Source: Eutrigla gurnardus (Eukaryota > Chordata > Actinopteri > Perciformes > Triglidae). Taken from it: a stretch of DNA of 64,000 bases. Below are positions 47,831 to 60,190 of this stretch, piece after piece. Numbering within the stretch: position 1 is the stretch's first letter; every line of letters starts with the position of its first letter. Both the position numbers and the translations under genes were made by a program. The stretch covers positions 18,384,689-18,448,688 of the forward strand of contig OY741280.1 in assembly GCA_963514095.1 (NCBI GenBank), in the 5' to 3' direction. A model generated the notes under the pieces. That model was not told the origin of the DNA and searched no databases. It was given only the letters and a program-made list of their open reading frames with translations.

Positions 47831-50399
47831 CTCTTTGACACTAAAAGTTGCAGACGATGTCGTGAGAGTGTTGGTTAACATGGGTTGGTATATCTGATGG
47901 AAGCAAGCGTCATATTTTGTTTTCCAGGAAGAATACAACCTTGGATTTTGATATAAAATAATGTAATTTCAGCTCGATTCTGTTTGTGTAAAGAAGGAGA
48001 AGATGTAGCTAAAACAATGAATAATGGTATTTGAAAGATTTATGGAGAAAAAACCTCGGAAACAAAGAATAGAGAGTATTAAAACACATCTAGGGGGGGT
48101 CTTTAAATAATAAAGGCTCTCTGTATGTAACGAGAGTTAGAAACAAGGCATAGTAATTACAGATTGTGCTTTTCAATGTGCACACTGTAGAGGAAGTACA
48201 AAAACATATATATTTATATATATTTACTGTGTAATCGAAGGCAGCCCTGGAGCAAACAGACAATGTGTTATCAATTTCTCCCCACAGAGGTGGAAGTAGT
48301 TTGCGGGATGGAGGAGTGACCCAGCAGGGATGAATGTGATGGTCCGCTGGCTTCGACATGTTCAGAGATGTTCCCTTTCATCTCCTCGTGTTCACGTTGC
48401 AGCGGCGCTCCACGAGAGCTGCGTTTAACTACAGAACGTGCGTCTACGGAAGATCCTTGTGGTGCGTTTTCCAGAGCAGCTGCAGTTAATGTGCTGCATG
48501 AGGAGCTTCGATGAACCGGATAATGTCCATGTGACTAATGATTTATTGAACTTAACCGAGAACAGTTCGCCTTTTGTTGGGTCGGCCTTTTCACGTCCAT
48601 TCTGAGTATTATCGTAATGTCATTTAGAGATCATTCTGAGGCTCCTTTTCATGTTCATCATTACATCTAAAGAAAGAAAATGGGATTATTAGAAACGGTG
48701 ACATTTGAAAAAGCTTCTCTGAAATATAAGACAAGACATAAAAATAAAATACAGATTTAACAAAGCTGATTCTGTGAGTTAGCACTAATATTTTTCATTT
48801 TCATACAAAAATATTTAGTTGTACTTTTAGCTCTCGTCTGTGCATCCATCATCACTTCAGTCACAGCTTTTCAAAGGACTTTGTTGTGAGCCGTTCCATG
48901 GAGGAACTACTTTCTTTCAACCATACATGAAACTCCTCACAACAAGCTGCGGATTATTATCTTTGAGTTTTTCTAATGAATCTCCATCTAGATTGATAAA
49001 AAGCACTGCAGGTAGGAGGACAGTTATGCATTCTAAGTGACTTTGGGGTGAACTGTCCCTTTTAAGTCTGAAGGCAAAGCATTTGTTCATGAGCGAGGCA
49101 GGAAAACCGAATCATCCCCAAATAACTCTTTATATGGAGGAAGGACAAAGCTAAGTGCTCCGGGAGTTTCACGTGTGCAGAAAATGTTTTTAAAATAGGA
49201 AAAAAAAACAACAACAATTATATCAGAATAGGAATTATTACAAAAATGTAAAAAAAAAAAACATAATTTTTTATCATTATCACTCTAATAGCTTACTCTG
49301 ATGCATTTCTAATAGCTTCAATTAATAAGGTTGTTCCCTTCAGACCTCCTGAGGCATCGAGTCTTTAAAGAAAAATGAAGAAAAATTCATCATAGATGTA
49401 TTTATTCATTCATTGCTGCCAGAAATGGCCAAATCCTTCTAAGTGTTTATGTTCATGCCTCTAAGGGCCGTCTTAAAGGATTATGATGTAAACGTAATAT
49501 TTAGATGAAACAAACACAGACAACTAAAGACCTAAATGTAGTTTGTAGTGTTTAAATTTGCACTTTCCATGCAGTGTAATTATAAATACGCTGGTTTATT
49601 GATACAAACTCACCTCTTTGGCCACGACAGGGTTTTATCATTATCACTATCAGTCACCTTTCCTTCCGTCTGTCCTGCAGCACTTTGGCAGTCAAATGTG
49701 TTTTCATACATTTAGTGGAGACTTTATGTAAAATGAGGACTGCAAAGACAACAATGTCTCTCCTGTATGTGAAGAACAGTGGACGTTAATAACCCAGTGT
49801 TTTCATCTCTACTTTACAACAAATTGTAACTAAATTCGAAGCCGTCGAGGACGAAGCCTTTTCCTGTGACGCACCCCTCCGTATAAACTCGATGTTGTTT
49901 TTATCCAAACCATTAAGTGGGATAAAAAACACTGACGCAGCAGGAATTTCCCATGCATTGGAACATTTTTAAAATTAGTATATTTGTGCTGCTTTTTTCT
50001 GCGCCGGAGGGAGACCAGCCATTATGCTATCTTGTTACTAAGTGGCAAAGTGGCTTCTGCAGCCATATTCCGTCTGCCTGAGGTTGCCGTAGCGATCCCC
50101 AGCACCCTGTTTCGAATTAAGAAACAACAACCAAGCAGAGATAAAGTTACTGGTAATGATATTCCCCGACCGGCTCCGTGGCGGGAAGAAGAGTTGAGGA
50201 TGACTATTATTATTTAGACGTACACAAAGTTGCAATATCAGCTACTTGGATTTCAAAAATTGCAAACAGTTGCCAAATAAATCAGAACTCTTTTCAAAAC
50301 ATTTTGTTCTTTTATGACGATGAACTGGCGACCGCAGATTTCTTACATTTCGTGAGCGTGGAACAAAGTGTTCGGTGAAACTAAACGGGAGAAATAAAA

Positions 50400-50720
50400 C
50401 TTTAATTTCTCACTCCGACGACACTTCACTTCTAAACTGACTCGTCTGTTTCAAAACCATTGTTGGCTGTTCCACTTACAGTTCAACTGCATTCATCTCT
50501 TATTCTTTAAAATGATGCTTCAACTGCTAACAGTGGACACACTTCAACTATCTCTGGCACTTCAGAAACATTCTACATGTTCAATTTACATTTAATACAC
50601 TTCATATAGCTTTCCTCAACAGTCCAACTGCTTATAGTGTCTAACTTTTATATATTTTAGAGCTTTCATCTCTTATTCTTTAAAGTACAGTTCAATTACC
50701 TTCATTGCCGACTCAAATGT
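50400..50720. repeat. Low-copy internal repetition, possible transposon tail
   Basis: CATCTCTTATTCTTTAAA occurs twice (about 50493 and 50667), amid repeated TTCAACTGC/CAACTGCTTA-like words. The pyrimidine-rich, quasi-periodic pattern resembles a degraded repeat; family unknown. Confidence 0.35.
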
Positions 50721-52514
50721 GACTTAGAATTACAATTTTAAGATGTGTAAAGAAGTGTATTTACATGTATTTACAAAAAAACTAGTTAAAAATATAGCTT
50801 CTATATTAGAGCACTAATAAACGAATCATTCCCTCTAATAATGGTACTTATTCTAGCATGTTCCTCTGCCTCCCCCTGCTAGTCTGTAGACCTTCTGAAC
50901 TCTAATTTTCAGCTATTATTATATTTCTGAACATATTTTTTTGGTTTTGTTTTGTTTCTGCGCTCTCAACTCCTCTTTTATCTTTCCGCGTATTCTTCCT
51001 GTTCCAGTCAGTAAAAGCTTGTTTTGTTTGGATCATGGAGGTGCAGACTTCCTCGTGAGGACAGACCGTTTCCCAGACCTTCAACAGACTGGTCACTGCG
51101 CTGCAGTCACACTGGCTCCTCTGCATGTCCATGTAAACGACCTTGGCCACGTGGACCAACAGCTGAGAGATAGTAAACTGCAGTGTTCCCTGGAGGGGGG
51201 GGGGGGCAGCTTTGGGACGTCAGGGAGAGAAAATGAACCTCCCGGCCTTCTGCGAGCGCTCCCTCGGCTATAAAAACTCCTCCCTCGGCTGTAACCTAGC
51301 AACGGGACTTCACAACAGGAAACAGAGCAGGGGATTCCGTCACGGCGGCGGAGCAAAAAAGGAGAACATTGATGGGAGACAGGAAGTCTGACTGTAAGAA
51401 AGAGCGGGGACGGCGGTGGGGTGTGGTGACGGGGTCAGCGTTCCTCTGACGGGTCAAATAACGCCAAAATAAAAGCTGACCCGAGAGAAGAGGCACCAAA
51501 AAGACAGATATTTACTTTCTAAGAGCACAAAATGGCTGTAATATAAACACAAGGCTGACTAATAGCAGTGACTCACTGATTACATCACCAGGTGAGAGTC
51601 CTGGCGTCCAAAACTGACCCGAGACAAACGCAGCACTATTCATGTCCTGTTTTTGAATTCCAAAAATGTCTGTTTTCAAGCTCTAACTGCCTTTCTTTTC
51701 ATCTCCCGCGTCTTTTTCAGGTGGACAGCATCAAAGACCCTATTTTTAAAGTTTTTGCACATTTTTCGGTCTCCAACAGAGTACGTAGTACTTCATGTCC
51801 CCTGAAAGCAATTTTCTCGTAGTGGTAGAGAATATTTCTCATGTTTTTTATGATTTCACGTCAGGAAACACGTTATAAAACAGCAGTTATGAGTGCACAT
51901 ATGGCGAGGGGTGTGTGTGTGAGCGGGCGCAAAAACACAAAGACGTACAGTAATATTTTTTTTTCAGTTTCCTTCCAATTGGGTTTTTCCAAAACAAACA
52001 GGTGATTCAGCAGTGGGAAAGCCGGCATTTTGGGGTTGTTTCTTAGTTTATGAATAACTCGCAGAGCCGTCCAATGTTCCATCGTGTTTTGGTTCGGGAC
52101 ACAAATAAAGCCAGAACGCCGGATTCTGAGGGTTAGAGCTGTGGAAAGAAAGTGGAGTTGAGGTCTTTTCCACCTCGCCGAGGCCAAACCACGTCATACC
52201 GGGCACCGCGTACGGGATGGCGGACGACAAAAATGTGTGGGTTTGTGACAGCGAGACCACCCCCAGCCCCCCCCCCCTCCCTCACCCTGAAAGTGATGAT
52301 GCAGCAGCCAAAGCTTTGGGGGAAACACACGTTCTTGCAACGCTCCTGGCAGCGGCGGCGATCACAGTGAGGCGGTGGGGTCAGAAACGTATTGGAATGC
52401 TTCCTGGACACGAGCTGATCTAGAGTCCTGATTGAAACAGTGACGTGATTGTGGCCAAAAGGACTGCAGCACAGAGGATGTGGAGTAAAGTGTGTTGTTT
52501 TGAACCCTACAGTG

Positions 52515-52720
52515 ATATTAAATCTGGTGGGCTGCGTCCCAAATACTATATAGTGAGTTGTAGCTGTCTGAAGATAAAGTGAGAATGGTTATACTCTATA
52601 GAGTGGATCCAAATTATCCCACAATTCCTCATATACCATCATGCATTGCACTGAAGATGGCAGACGGACGAGAGAAGAGTATATTTCATGTGAGCAGAGC
52701 TTCACAACACAATGGCCACA
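52515..52720. repeat. Possible dispersed repeat relic
   Basis: GGCTGCGTCCCAAATACTAT, ATAGTGAGTTG, then CCCACAATTCCTC and CATCATGCATTGCA resemble a fish element with CTATATAGT-rich ends. Tentative. Confidence 0.4.
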
Positions 52721-53399
52721 AAGTTCTTTGTATTTATTGATTTATTTGTGAAAATACACTTATTGGCACATAAAAACTGCTCCTTTCATTCACACCTTTC
52801 ACAATAAAAGCACTGCTTACCAGGGGAACTTAAATTACAACAAATTAGCTTACTATATATATATATATTCACTACAATAAAAATATGTCAGTATTTATTA
52901 TGGATGTTAATCTGTCAGGTTTTAATTTTGCGTCAGCTGATATGTAAATAAAAGTGCAGAGAAAGTGTTTTTTTTTTTTTTTCATTTCACAGATTACTCA
53001 CCATAAAGTCCCTGTTTAAGGAGAAGTGAATGAGTGAGGCATTTCGGATGTAACCTTGGTGACACAGATGTACTTGGGGAAATAATAACAAGCTAGTGAC
53101 CAGTTCATTGCTGGTCATACGAGTTGCCCAACTGTGTCACCGCCTTAAAGCCTCACTGCTGAATGTTTTGAGGTTTGTTGAGCAACCTGACAGCAGCTGA
53201 AACTCTCGTTTTCCTCGTCCTCCGATGCTTGAGCTTTGCTTCAACGATGTAGTCGTGTACTCTAGGGTGTGTCAGTACGCTGTGACATCACTGCTGGTTG
53301 TGGTTATTTACAAATTCAACCCCATAACTTTGTCAATAAGGTGGATTTTAGCTGTAGAGACCCAAACTGTGTTTTGTAGGCTGTAACAGTAGGCTGTAT

Positions 53400-53760
53400 A
53401 GGCCGTCACCCATAGGGGGCGCCGCAAATGGGGGAAGAAAAACAAATCTCAATGTTTAACTTTTATTAATTTATTTTTTACAAATACCCTAATTACTCTA
53501 ATTCCGAAATATTACATAAGCTCACAACAACATAACTGCATAGCAAAGCCTATTAAATAATGGAGAGGCCTTTTTTAGGGTCCCCCCCTTCTCGGCTCGT
53601 ACCACTTTACCTGTCCTCTGGGGGGGCGGGGCGAGGTTTCTGATTCTGACGTGACGTGACCCCAGAAAAGATGCTAATACTTTAGCGTTATCATGTCAAG
53701 ACTCTGTGGCACCCAAAGAAGGAAAATAAGGAAGAAAGAGGAAGAAAAGATGGAGGTACA
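53400..53760 (+). pseudogene. Possible hAT-related transposon remnant, first-exon fragment
   Basis: ATG at 53693 opens MSRLCGTQRRKIRKKEEEKM, ending at a possible donor gtacag (53756). A short basic MSxLxGxQxRKxRK start of this kind is typical of the domesticated/transposon-borne ZMYM-hAT proteins abundant in fish. Upstream, CACCCATAGGGGGCGCCGC resembles hAT-like ends. No further transposase sequence follows, so this is at best a fragment. Confidence 0.35.
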
Positions 53761-54912
53761 GTAACGTAAATGTAACGTAATGGATGAAATTAATAGTTTA
53801 TTGCGTTGGTATTTGTCGTTGATGGAGCAGACTGTTGACTTGCTAGCTTACTTTTGGACGATAGCTACGCCACTTTAAGTACATCCGGGACATTAGGGAA
53901 GTTAACCGTTAGGCCTATTCGTGTGTTATTTTTACATTTTCGCAATTTTGTCAATTAAAATGTTCGTTTTCCATCCCTTTATAAGTTAGAGTTGTAAACC
54001 TTTGGTTTATTGTGTTACAGTTTAAACAAGTGTGTTTGTTTAAGTTCACATTAGTGTTAAAGTGCACATAATTACTGTGAATACTCCATAACTCAGCTTC
54101 CCCATATCTTTACTTTACGGCTTCTTTGCTTTCTGGTTAGAGACAGCATTTCATTGTAATGATGATAAAGTTGAAGCTCATTTCCATTATAACTCTTATG
54201 TATAATAAGCACCATGCACCTGTTAATTTTTTAAAATATATTTTCTTGTACTGATGTAACCCTCAATGGTCACACATACTTCTCTTCCCTCTTCAGATGC
54301 ACTTTTAAAATATCCTAATTCATTTGATGTCACTTGTTTTCTTGTTGTTGTTTTTTTTTTGTATGTTATATTTTTATATTTTTGCTCAGGTGTTCTGACA
54401 GCAGTGAAGACATTAAAATAATTGCACAAACAAAATTAATAGACTACAAATATATATTTTGTATTATGTCTTAACTGGTTTCTTTAATATCTTATTTTGT
54501 ATGTAATTTGTTTCTAATCCAGTTTTTATCTTGTGGCTTATTTGCTATTTAAAATAAAATCTTGAAGACATGCATGCAGTTCCAGTATATTGATATCAAA
54601 GGGAGACTTCTGTTCCCTGCTGTGTCTACATCATCGGTGCAGGGCGTCGGTGTTGTTTCTCATTATCTAGTTTGCTCTTCTTTCAGTTGTGGCTCCGGGT
54701 CCATCCGGTCTGTAACGGCCTGTTACCAAGATATCCACTAACCAGCACCAGGCCTGGCTGAAAAAACTACGAGCCTCAGCACCGCCATGACGTAGAAGGG
54801 ACCACGAGTCAATCAGCAGTGGAGCTATTTATTAACTGCAGCCGGGTGGAAGTGTTTACTGCTCCAGTTACACCTAACTGTGGAGTGACAATCCCCCTCG
54901 TGTCCCATGAAG

Positions 54913-54931
54913 CCCCCCCCCCCCCCCCCCC
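54913..54931. repeat. Poly-C tract
   Basis: 19 consecutive C in the atp9b-nfatc1 intergenic region. Confidence 0.9.
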
Positions 54932-56902
54932 AATGAGAGATTTCCATGAGGTCAAAGAAACGTGTGGGGATCTTCAAATGACTGGGGGTGGCACCGAGCC
55001 ACGTCCCCATGATGAAACGGACGGCTAGGATTTCACAAGTACCGTCATTCCTTAAGAGAGTCCGCTGGGGAGAGGGCTCGGCCAGAATGAGATCCCAGTG
55101 GGTGAAGAGGGAATATTGCTTTTGGATGTGGGACATGTGGGCCATGTTGTTGCACAACGGAGACAAATGTGGATTACAAGCTGAAAATTCCCCAAGCAGT
55201 CTGATGAGATATATATAAAGACAATCCTGTGGTTGGATCCTCAGACTTCAGGAAGATTGTACCGTAATACAGGGTGTAGAAATGGGTTGAAAACATGCAC
55301 TTTAAGCTATTTAATGCAGTTAATGTAGAACCTTTTGCATTTTGTAAAAAATATGATCTTAACCTTGCACTCACTTTAATATGTCTTCATCTTTGAGACC
55401 GTAAACTCATGTTTACAATGTTTACTGAGATAATGAATCAATAGAGAAGTAGGGTAATTTCCCTATAGACTTCTATACAATCTATAGATTCTGTTTGCAA
55501 CCAGAGGAGTCGCCCCCTGATGGCCAGCAAATAGAATGCAACTTTAAGGCATTTCAGAAGCTGAGGTTGCTGCCTGGATCTGCTGAATGTCCCAAAAGAA
55601 ATGACCTCACTGCAGAGAAGACATTGCTGCAGCCATAAGACAACAAGCAAAAGACTTCTGACCTTTAAATGAAGACACAACTTTACCCTCCCTGGCTGAG
55701 TGGAGGTGACATGACGGCCCCCGGGGACAGCTGATAAGACTTTAGTAGTGCAGCAATGCAGCTTCCCACCTCCAGGGACGGACAGGCTGTTAGTGAGCCA
55801 CCATGTGACTTATTGTCATCACAGAAAACCACGAGGCCGCTGCCAGCAGCTGAGAGCTCCGGACCTGACAAAGATAGCACCAGCTCTGCCTGCATGGGAC
55901 TGGATGCGCCGCGGAGGAGGGAGAGAAGCCACCGCAGAGAGAGCGGCCTATGGAAACCTTTATGAAGATTCTCAGTTCGGCGTGTCAAATGACTGGGTAT
56001 ATGACTTGATTTTTATATAGCACTTATATGAGAGTATGGATAATGATGTGTTTACTGGCCCGCAGACGTCCAAGTCTGTCAGGAGGGAGTGGAGAGCAAT
56101 CATTTGTCTTTGCAACAACTTCAAAAACCCCATGAGACTTATGACATCAGAAGGGATATGGTTTATATGTCTCGTGTTGTCTGGCATGTTCCCCCTCAGC
56201 TCACCTGCTGCTTCAGCTGTAATCAAAAAACCTCACATCCACTGGCTCCAACTAGTTGATGGATGGTGCTTTCAGGGTGAAAATGGCTGCAGTTTAATGT
56301 AAACATGCCTGAGATTGATTAGCACGCACGTAAATCTTGATTTGGGAGATTCCAGGAGTAGATGAAGCCAAGGGGAGATACTGCAGATTAATGCTCATTA
56401 TGTCAGTTATGGATATTTCTTTTAACATCTGGCACCCAACATATCATGGTGTTTTATCTCCCTCCCATTCAGCCGCCGGATGCAGGAGGATGTTTGTTCC
56501 AAACCGCTGGAGGTTTGCGTTTGTCCGTCCCAGTGGCGAGGCTCGTTCTTCCTCATCTCGGGAGCCGTCGGGCTTCGCTGCCAGCTCCGCTAATTGGCCC
56601 CTCTGGAAACCCCGGCGAGAGAGAGAGGATCTCTCCGTTGGACCCATCTGGTGGTCGGGCGGGTAAGATGCGTCAGAGCGCGGAGGGGCGGCGCGCCGCC
56701 GCCGAGGTGATCCCCGAGTTTAAAAGCGCAGGAGTCCTGTGTGCGCTGGAGCAGTGCGTCATAGCGACCCAGCAGAGGCAGGATCTCCCGACGCAGAGTC
56801 ACTTCTCTCAACACGGCGACGAAAATAGCTTTTCTGAGAGAACACATCAGCCATGGTCTTATTCCGCGCGTTTTAATAGAACGCATCTCCTTTGATTATA
56901 GA

Positions 56903-57058
56903 TTTTTCCTCCTTTTGGATGCGACTTTTTCCTCCTTTTTTGAAGTATTAACAGCCTTTTTTTCTTCTTTTTTTTTTTGTTAACTTTCTCATTCTCGTTG
57001 TTTGTTTGCGGCGATCCAGCGGGAGAGGATCCCGAGCAACAGCTGTGGAATATATAAA
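56903..57058 (+). promoter_or_regulatory. nfatc1 P1-type promoter: TATA box and paired NFAT-core sites
   Basis: TATATAAA at 57051-57058 lies 86 bases before the MKSAEE start codon, placing a transcript start near 57080 and leaving a short 5' UTR without an upstream ATG. Directly in front is GGAA (57047-57050). Two copies of TTTTTCCTCCTTTT lie about 120-150 bases upstream, with TTTCC cores at 56905-56909 and 56928-56932 (GGAAA on the other strand), 23 bases apart. Mammalian NFATC1 has an inducible, NFAT-autoregulated promoter before this same exon; that the fish sites work the same way is inference. Confidence 0.5.
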
Positions 57059-57143
57059 CTCCGCTTTATGGAGGAGTCGCTCCCATCCGCAGCCGCATTC
57101 AGAGTTTGAGCTCAGACGTTTTCTCTCTGCGCAAAAGAAGAAC

Positions 57144-57162
57144 ATGAAATCCGCTGAAGAGG
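57144..57162 (+). CDS. nfatc1: nfatc1 exon 1 (short isoform-specific start)
   Basis: Encodes MKSAEE plus one base of the next codon, ending at a consensus donor gtgagt (57163). The same hexapeptide occurs in mammalian NFATC1 from the upstream promoter. The frame stays open upstream to 57006, but that stretch includes the TATA box and is unlike mammalian sequence, so I take 57144 as the start. Confidence 0.85.
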
Positions 57163-57584
57163 GTGAGTTTGACTTTCATTTATTACAGCGGGCTTTCTCC
57201 TTTTCCTCCTAAATTTAAATCTGACAGCGCGGCGACGCCGTTAATGTGACATTTCCTCAACTTCCCATCAGTTTGACACTTGACGCCACCGATGTGACGC
57301 ATTGAGCTTTGCCCACACTGACACGTTCTGTTCTCTCTCTTTCTATCTCTCTTCAGCCTGCAGTATTAAACAGTTATAACCGTATTAAACAGTTATAACA
57401 CTATTAAATAGTTGTAACAGCATTAAAGCGGCGGTGGAGAGGTCCAGTGTGCGCCCCTCCCTGGGATTTTGGGCATGGTGGGCGTGGCTCCGCTGCTCCT
57501 GTGAGCCACCGTGACTAAAAGTGCTCCCAAAATAGTCAAAATTGAACCTGCGCTAATGGCTGACATGGCATTGTGGGTAAAGTT

Positions 57585-57668
<84 letters not shown>

Positions 57669-60190
57669 AATCAGCTGCCAGTGTTCAGCGTGGTCGTTTG
57701 ATGGCGGCGGCCCCCCAGGCTACCTGTTAGGATGTCGGCCAATTCACAGCAGTCTAATTACGGAAAACAAACATTTCAGAGCTACTGTGTCACCCACCGC
57801 AAGCAGCGTTAAATGGGCGCACCGTTTTTCTTTCATTACAAGGAGTCATATGATGCTGCGCTGATGTCATACAGTCTTCATGGCGGGCCGCCTAATTCTC
57901 TTTAATTTACAGCAGACAGGAGCTGCGGTGACTGCAGGCTGTCTGTCTGCAGCGGCCGTCTCCATCCGCATCAATGCGCTCCACTGTGGTCGCGTTCACC
58001 AGCTTCATGCACCATATAACCACAGCTCCCCGTTCCCATGTACCCCTCCACCCCCGCCCCCCCCACCCCCTGGTTGTGACCTCAGCCTTTCGCCACAGAC
58101 AGGCAGAGTTTCATGTGACCCAGAGGGAGCGTTGGCACGAGACCACAAGCTCCCCCACCCCAATCCCCAACCCTGGCTGTGCACCTTTACAGCACGCGAA
58201 TAAACCAATCATGTCCCTCTTTTGCGTTTATTTTCGATGGCTGTCGGAACGTGAAACTGGCCAACAAAAGCATTAGTGTGTGTTCATAATGTCACACTTT
58301 ATGGGCTGCAGCATGTGCGTTAAGTGGCAGAAATCTGGCAATGTGAAGTGGAAAGAAAACCCCACCTGGATTCGCCTTTTTTGTTATTTTTAGACCGCTA
58401 TTTTTGGCAGCTTTATTCGCGTCTCTCACCCTGGCATTGTTTAGTTTGAGCAATTCGTAGATGTTTTGTGTCACCGGCCTCCGTGTGTTTGGGGATCCCC
58501 ATTCTGCATCGGGAAATAGTTGCCATTATAGGCAACACGGCTCTTAATACTCAACTTGGCAACTGTCTCCTACTCAGCAAGGGAATGTGTGTTTGATTAT
58601 CATGGTAACAAAGTCAGTCTGTTTTCCTTCCAGATGCATATGGCTACACGCCAAACGTCAGTCTCTCCCTCCCGCTGGGCAACTCTTGTCTTCCCTCCCA
58701 GTACCACAGCCTCCAGTCCAGCCCCACTATATCAGTCTCCGTCAGCGAGCCTCACAGTTACGACACCCAGGATGACATGAGAGCGGCCGGCTACTATTCA
58801 CCCCCAAACGTCCGCCCCAACGGGGCTCCGACCCTGGAGAGCCCTCGCATCGAGATCACCGCTTACGGTCAGTTCCCCGAGGAAGAGGTGGAGGAGAGCA
58901 ACCTCCCCGTTGCCAAGCGAGTCAACTCCATCGTGACGCTGACCCTCCCCAGTGCCGACAGTTACCGCGACCCCAGCTGCCTGAGCCCGGCCAGCAGCAT
59001 CTCGTCTCGCAGCTGCCACTCCGACGCCTCCTCCTATGAATCCAGCTTCTCCTACAACTACGAGAACTCGCCCCAGAACTCCCCCTGGCAGTCTCCCTCC
59101 GTGTCCCCCAAGGGCTCCACCCTCGCCCTGCCGGGTGACGGCTGCACCTCTGGCGGCTCCCCTCGCCACTCCCCCTCCACCTCCCCTCGCACAAGCATAA
59201 CAGACGACATGTGGATAGGCCAGCGTGGCTCCAGGCCCAACTCCCCTTGTGGCGCGAAGAGGAAGTACAGCTTTAACGGCGGCGGGGCATCGCACAAGCA
59301 CTTCCCGTACTCGCCCAACCACTCCCCCGGTCTGTCCCCGCAGACCTCCCCTCGCCTCAGTATCACAGAGGAGAGCTGGCTGCCAAACACCAACCAGTAC
59401 ACCAACTCAGCCATCCTGGCGGCCATTAATGCCTTGACCACAGACGGAGTGGCCGACCTCGGGGAGGGAATCCCAATTAAAGCCCGGAAAACCAGCCTGG
59501 AGCAGAACCCCGCAGTCAGCCTGAAGGTGGAGCCTGGAGGTGAGGAGCTGAATCCGGGGGAGCTGTGTCAGGACGAACACCCCTCCAACCGCCTGCCGTT
59601 AAAGAAGGAGGGCTACTGTGGCGGGTTTCTGGACGTGCCACAGCACCCGTACTCCTGGTCCAAGCCAAAGCAATACATCAGGTAAGCAAGGAATGACAGT
59701 TTGATTTACAGATGAGGATTTTCACCTCATCAGTTCAAACCTGAGCTTGAGGGGAATAGCTGTTTGTGTGTTTGAGATTTTTTTCAAAGCTAAAACAACT
59801 GGCAACTGGTTCGCTATTTTTCTAACTACTGAGGAATGAAATGTTCTCCACACTTTGAATATTTACTGTAGAGGAGAAAGTTTAAACACATTTGTCATTT
59901 CATAACAGGTTTATCACAAACTCCGGCATGTCACAGTGTTCTCATTCTCCACATTCTACCTCGATAAGTGCATCTAAAATAAGGCCTCCTTGCTAAGTCG
60001 CCATGTCGGATGTGTTTTGGCCCCCGACAGCCCGTCCCTGCCAGCTCTCGACTGGCAGCTGCCGTCCAGCTCGGGCCCTTACAGCTTGCAGATCGACGTG
60101 CAGCCCAAGTCCCACCACCGAGCCCACTACGAGACGGAGGGCAGCCGGGGAGCGGTGAAGGCCCTGGCGGGAGGACATCCAGTCGTTCAG
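57144..60190 (+). CDS. nfatc1: nfatc1: calcineurin-regulated transcription factor, 3' part beyond window
   Basis: Nfatc1 is held phosphorylated in the cytoplasm until Ca2+/calcineurin dephosphorylates it, after which it enters the nucleus and binds GGAAA sites, often with AP-1; in vertebrates it acts in heart valves, bone and lymphocytes. Exons 57144-57162, 58634-59681 and 60031-60190 join in frame to 409 residues. In order: MKSAEE start, matching a mammalian isoform; calcineurin-docking PRIEIT (77-82); serine-rich region (121-144); SP repeats at about 151-166, 182-194 and 233-249; nuclear localisation KRKY (215-218) and KARK (289-292); LKVE sumoylation-type site (303-306); second calcineurin site LDVP (339-342); then the start of the Rel-homology domain, with recognition loop RAHYETEGSRG. 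LDVPQHPYSW and the SP layout fit NFATC1, not NFATC2. The remaining Rel domain and C-terminus lie to the right. A second (P2-type) first exon was not found. Confidence 0.95.
57163..58633 (+). other. nfatc1 intron 1
   Basis: 1.5 kb with a (GT)n microsatellite (57589-57666) and a C-rich run (about 58045-58073). I searched for the alternative P2-type first exon (a short acidic, Phe-rich start) and did not find one. Confidence 0.65.
57589..57666. repeat. (GT)n microsatellite
   Basis: About 39 units in nfatc1 intron 1, 430 bases after the first exon. Confidence 0.97.
58634..59681 (+). CDS. nfatc1: nfatc1 exon 2 (regulatory domain)
   Basis: The acceptor is tccttccag ending at 58633 and the donor is gtaagc at 59682; it enters in phase 1 and leaves in phase 2. 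It encodes the whole calcineurin-responsive regulatory domain: AYGYTPNVSLSLPLG, PRIEIT (58843-58860), serine-rich region, three SP repeats, both nuclear localisation signals and LDVP. The ATG at 58777 is internal; aligned NFATC1 residues upstream show the exon begins at 58634. Confidence 0.96.
60031..60190 (+). CDS. nfatc1: nfatc1 exon 3 (start of Rel-homology domain)
   Basis: Encodes PSLPALDWQLPSSSGPYSLQ, IDVQPKSHHRAHYETEGSRG and AVKALAGGHPVVQ. This is the DNA-contacting start of the Rel-homology region; the R-x-x-Y-E-x-E-G-S-R-G loop is complete. The donor is gtctgc at 60191, a weak but acceptable 5' splice site. It leaves in phase 0. Confidence 0.96.

Larger units (their letters stand above)
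46901..56902. other. Intergenic region between atp9b and nfatc1
   Basis: About 10 kb with no coding exon I can support on either strand. The left half is repeat-rich: relics at about 47215-47565, 47576-47830, 50400-50720, 52515-52720 and 53400-53760, and C/G runs at 51197, 52265 and 54913. The rest (about 48120-50380, 51520-52440, 54770-56440) has short random open frames only. From about 56450 the G+C and CpG content rises toward the nfatc1 first exon. Confidence 0.65.

Noticed and set aside
54825..55166. 113-codon minus-strand frame in the intergenic region
   Set aside because: It crosses a poly-C tract and shows no recognisable protein family or splice context.
56446..56895. 149-codon frame just upstream of nfatc1
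   Set aside because: CpG-rich promoter-proximal DNA; no conserved domain, no splice continuity into nfatc1, and it does not match the alternative NFATC1 N-terminus.
58798..59322. 174-codon antisense open frame opposite nfatc1 exon 2
   Set aside because: Gly/Ala/Arg-rich shadow of the Ser/Pro-rich regulatory domain; no independent evidence.
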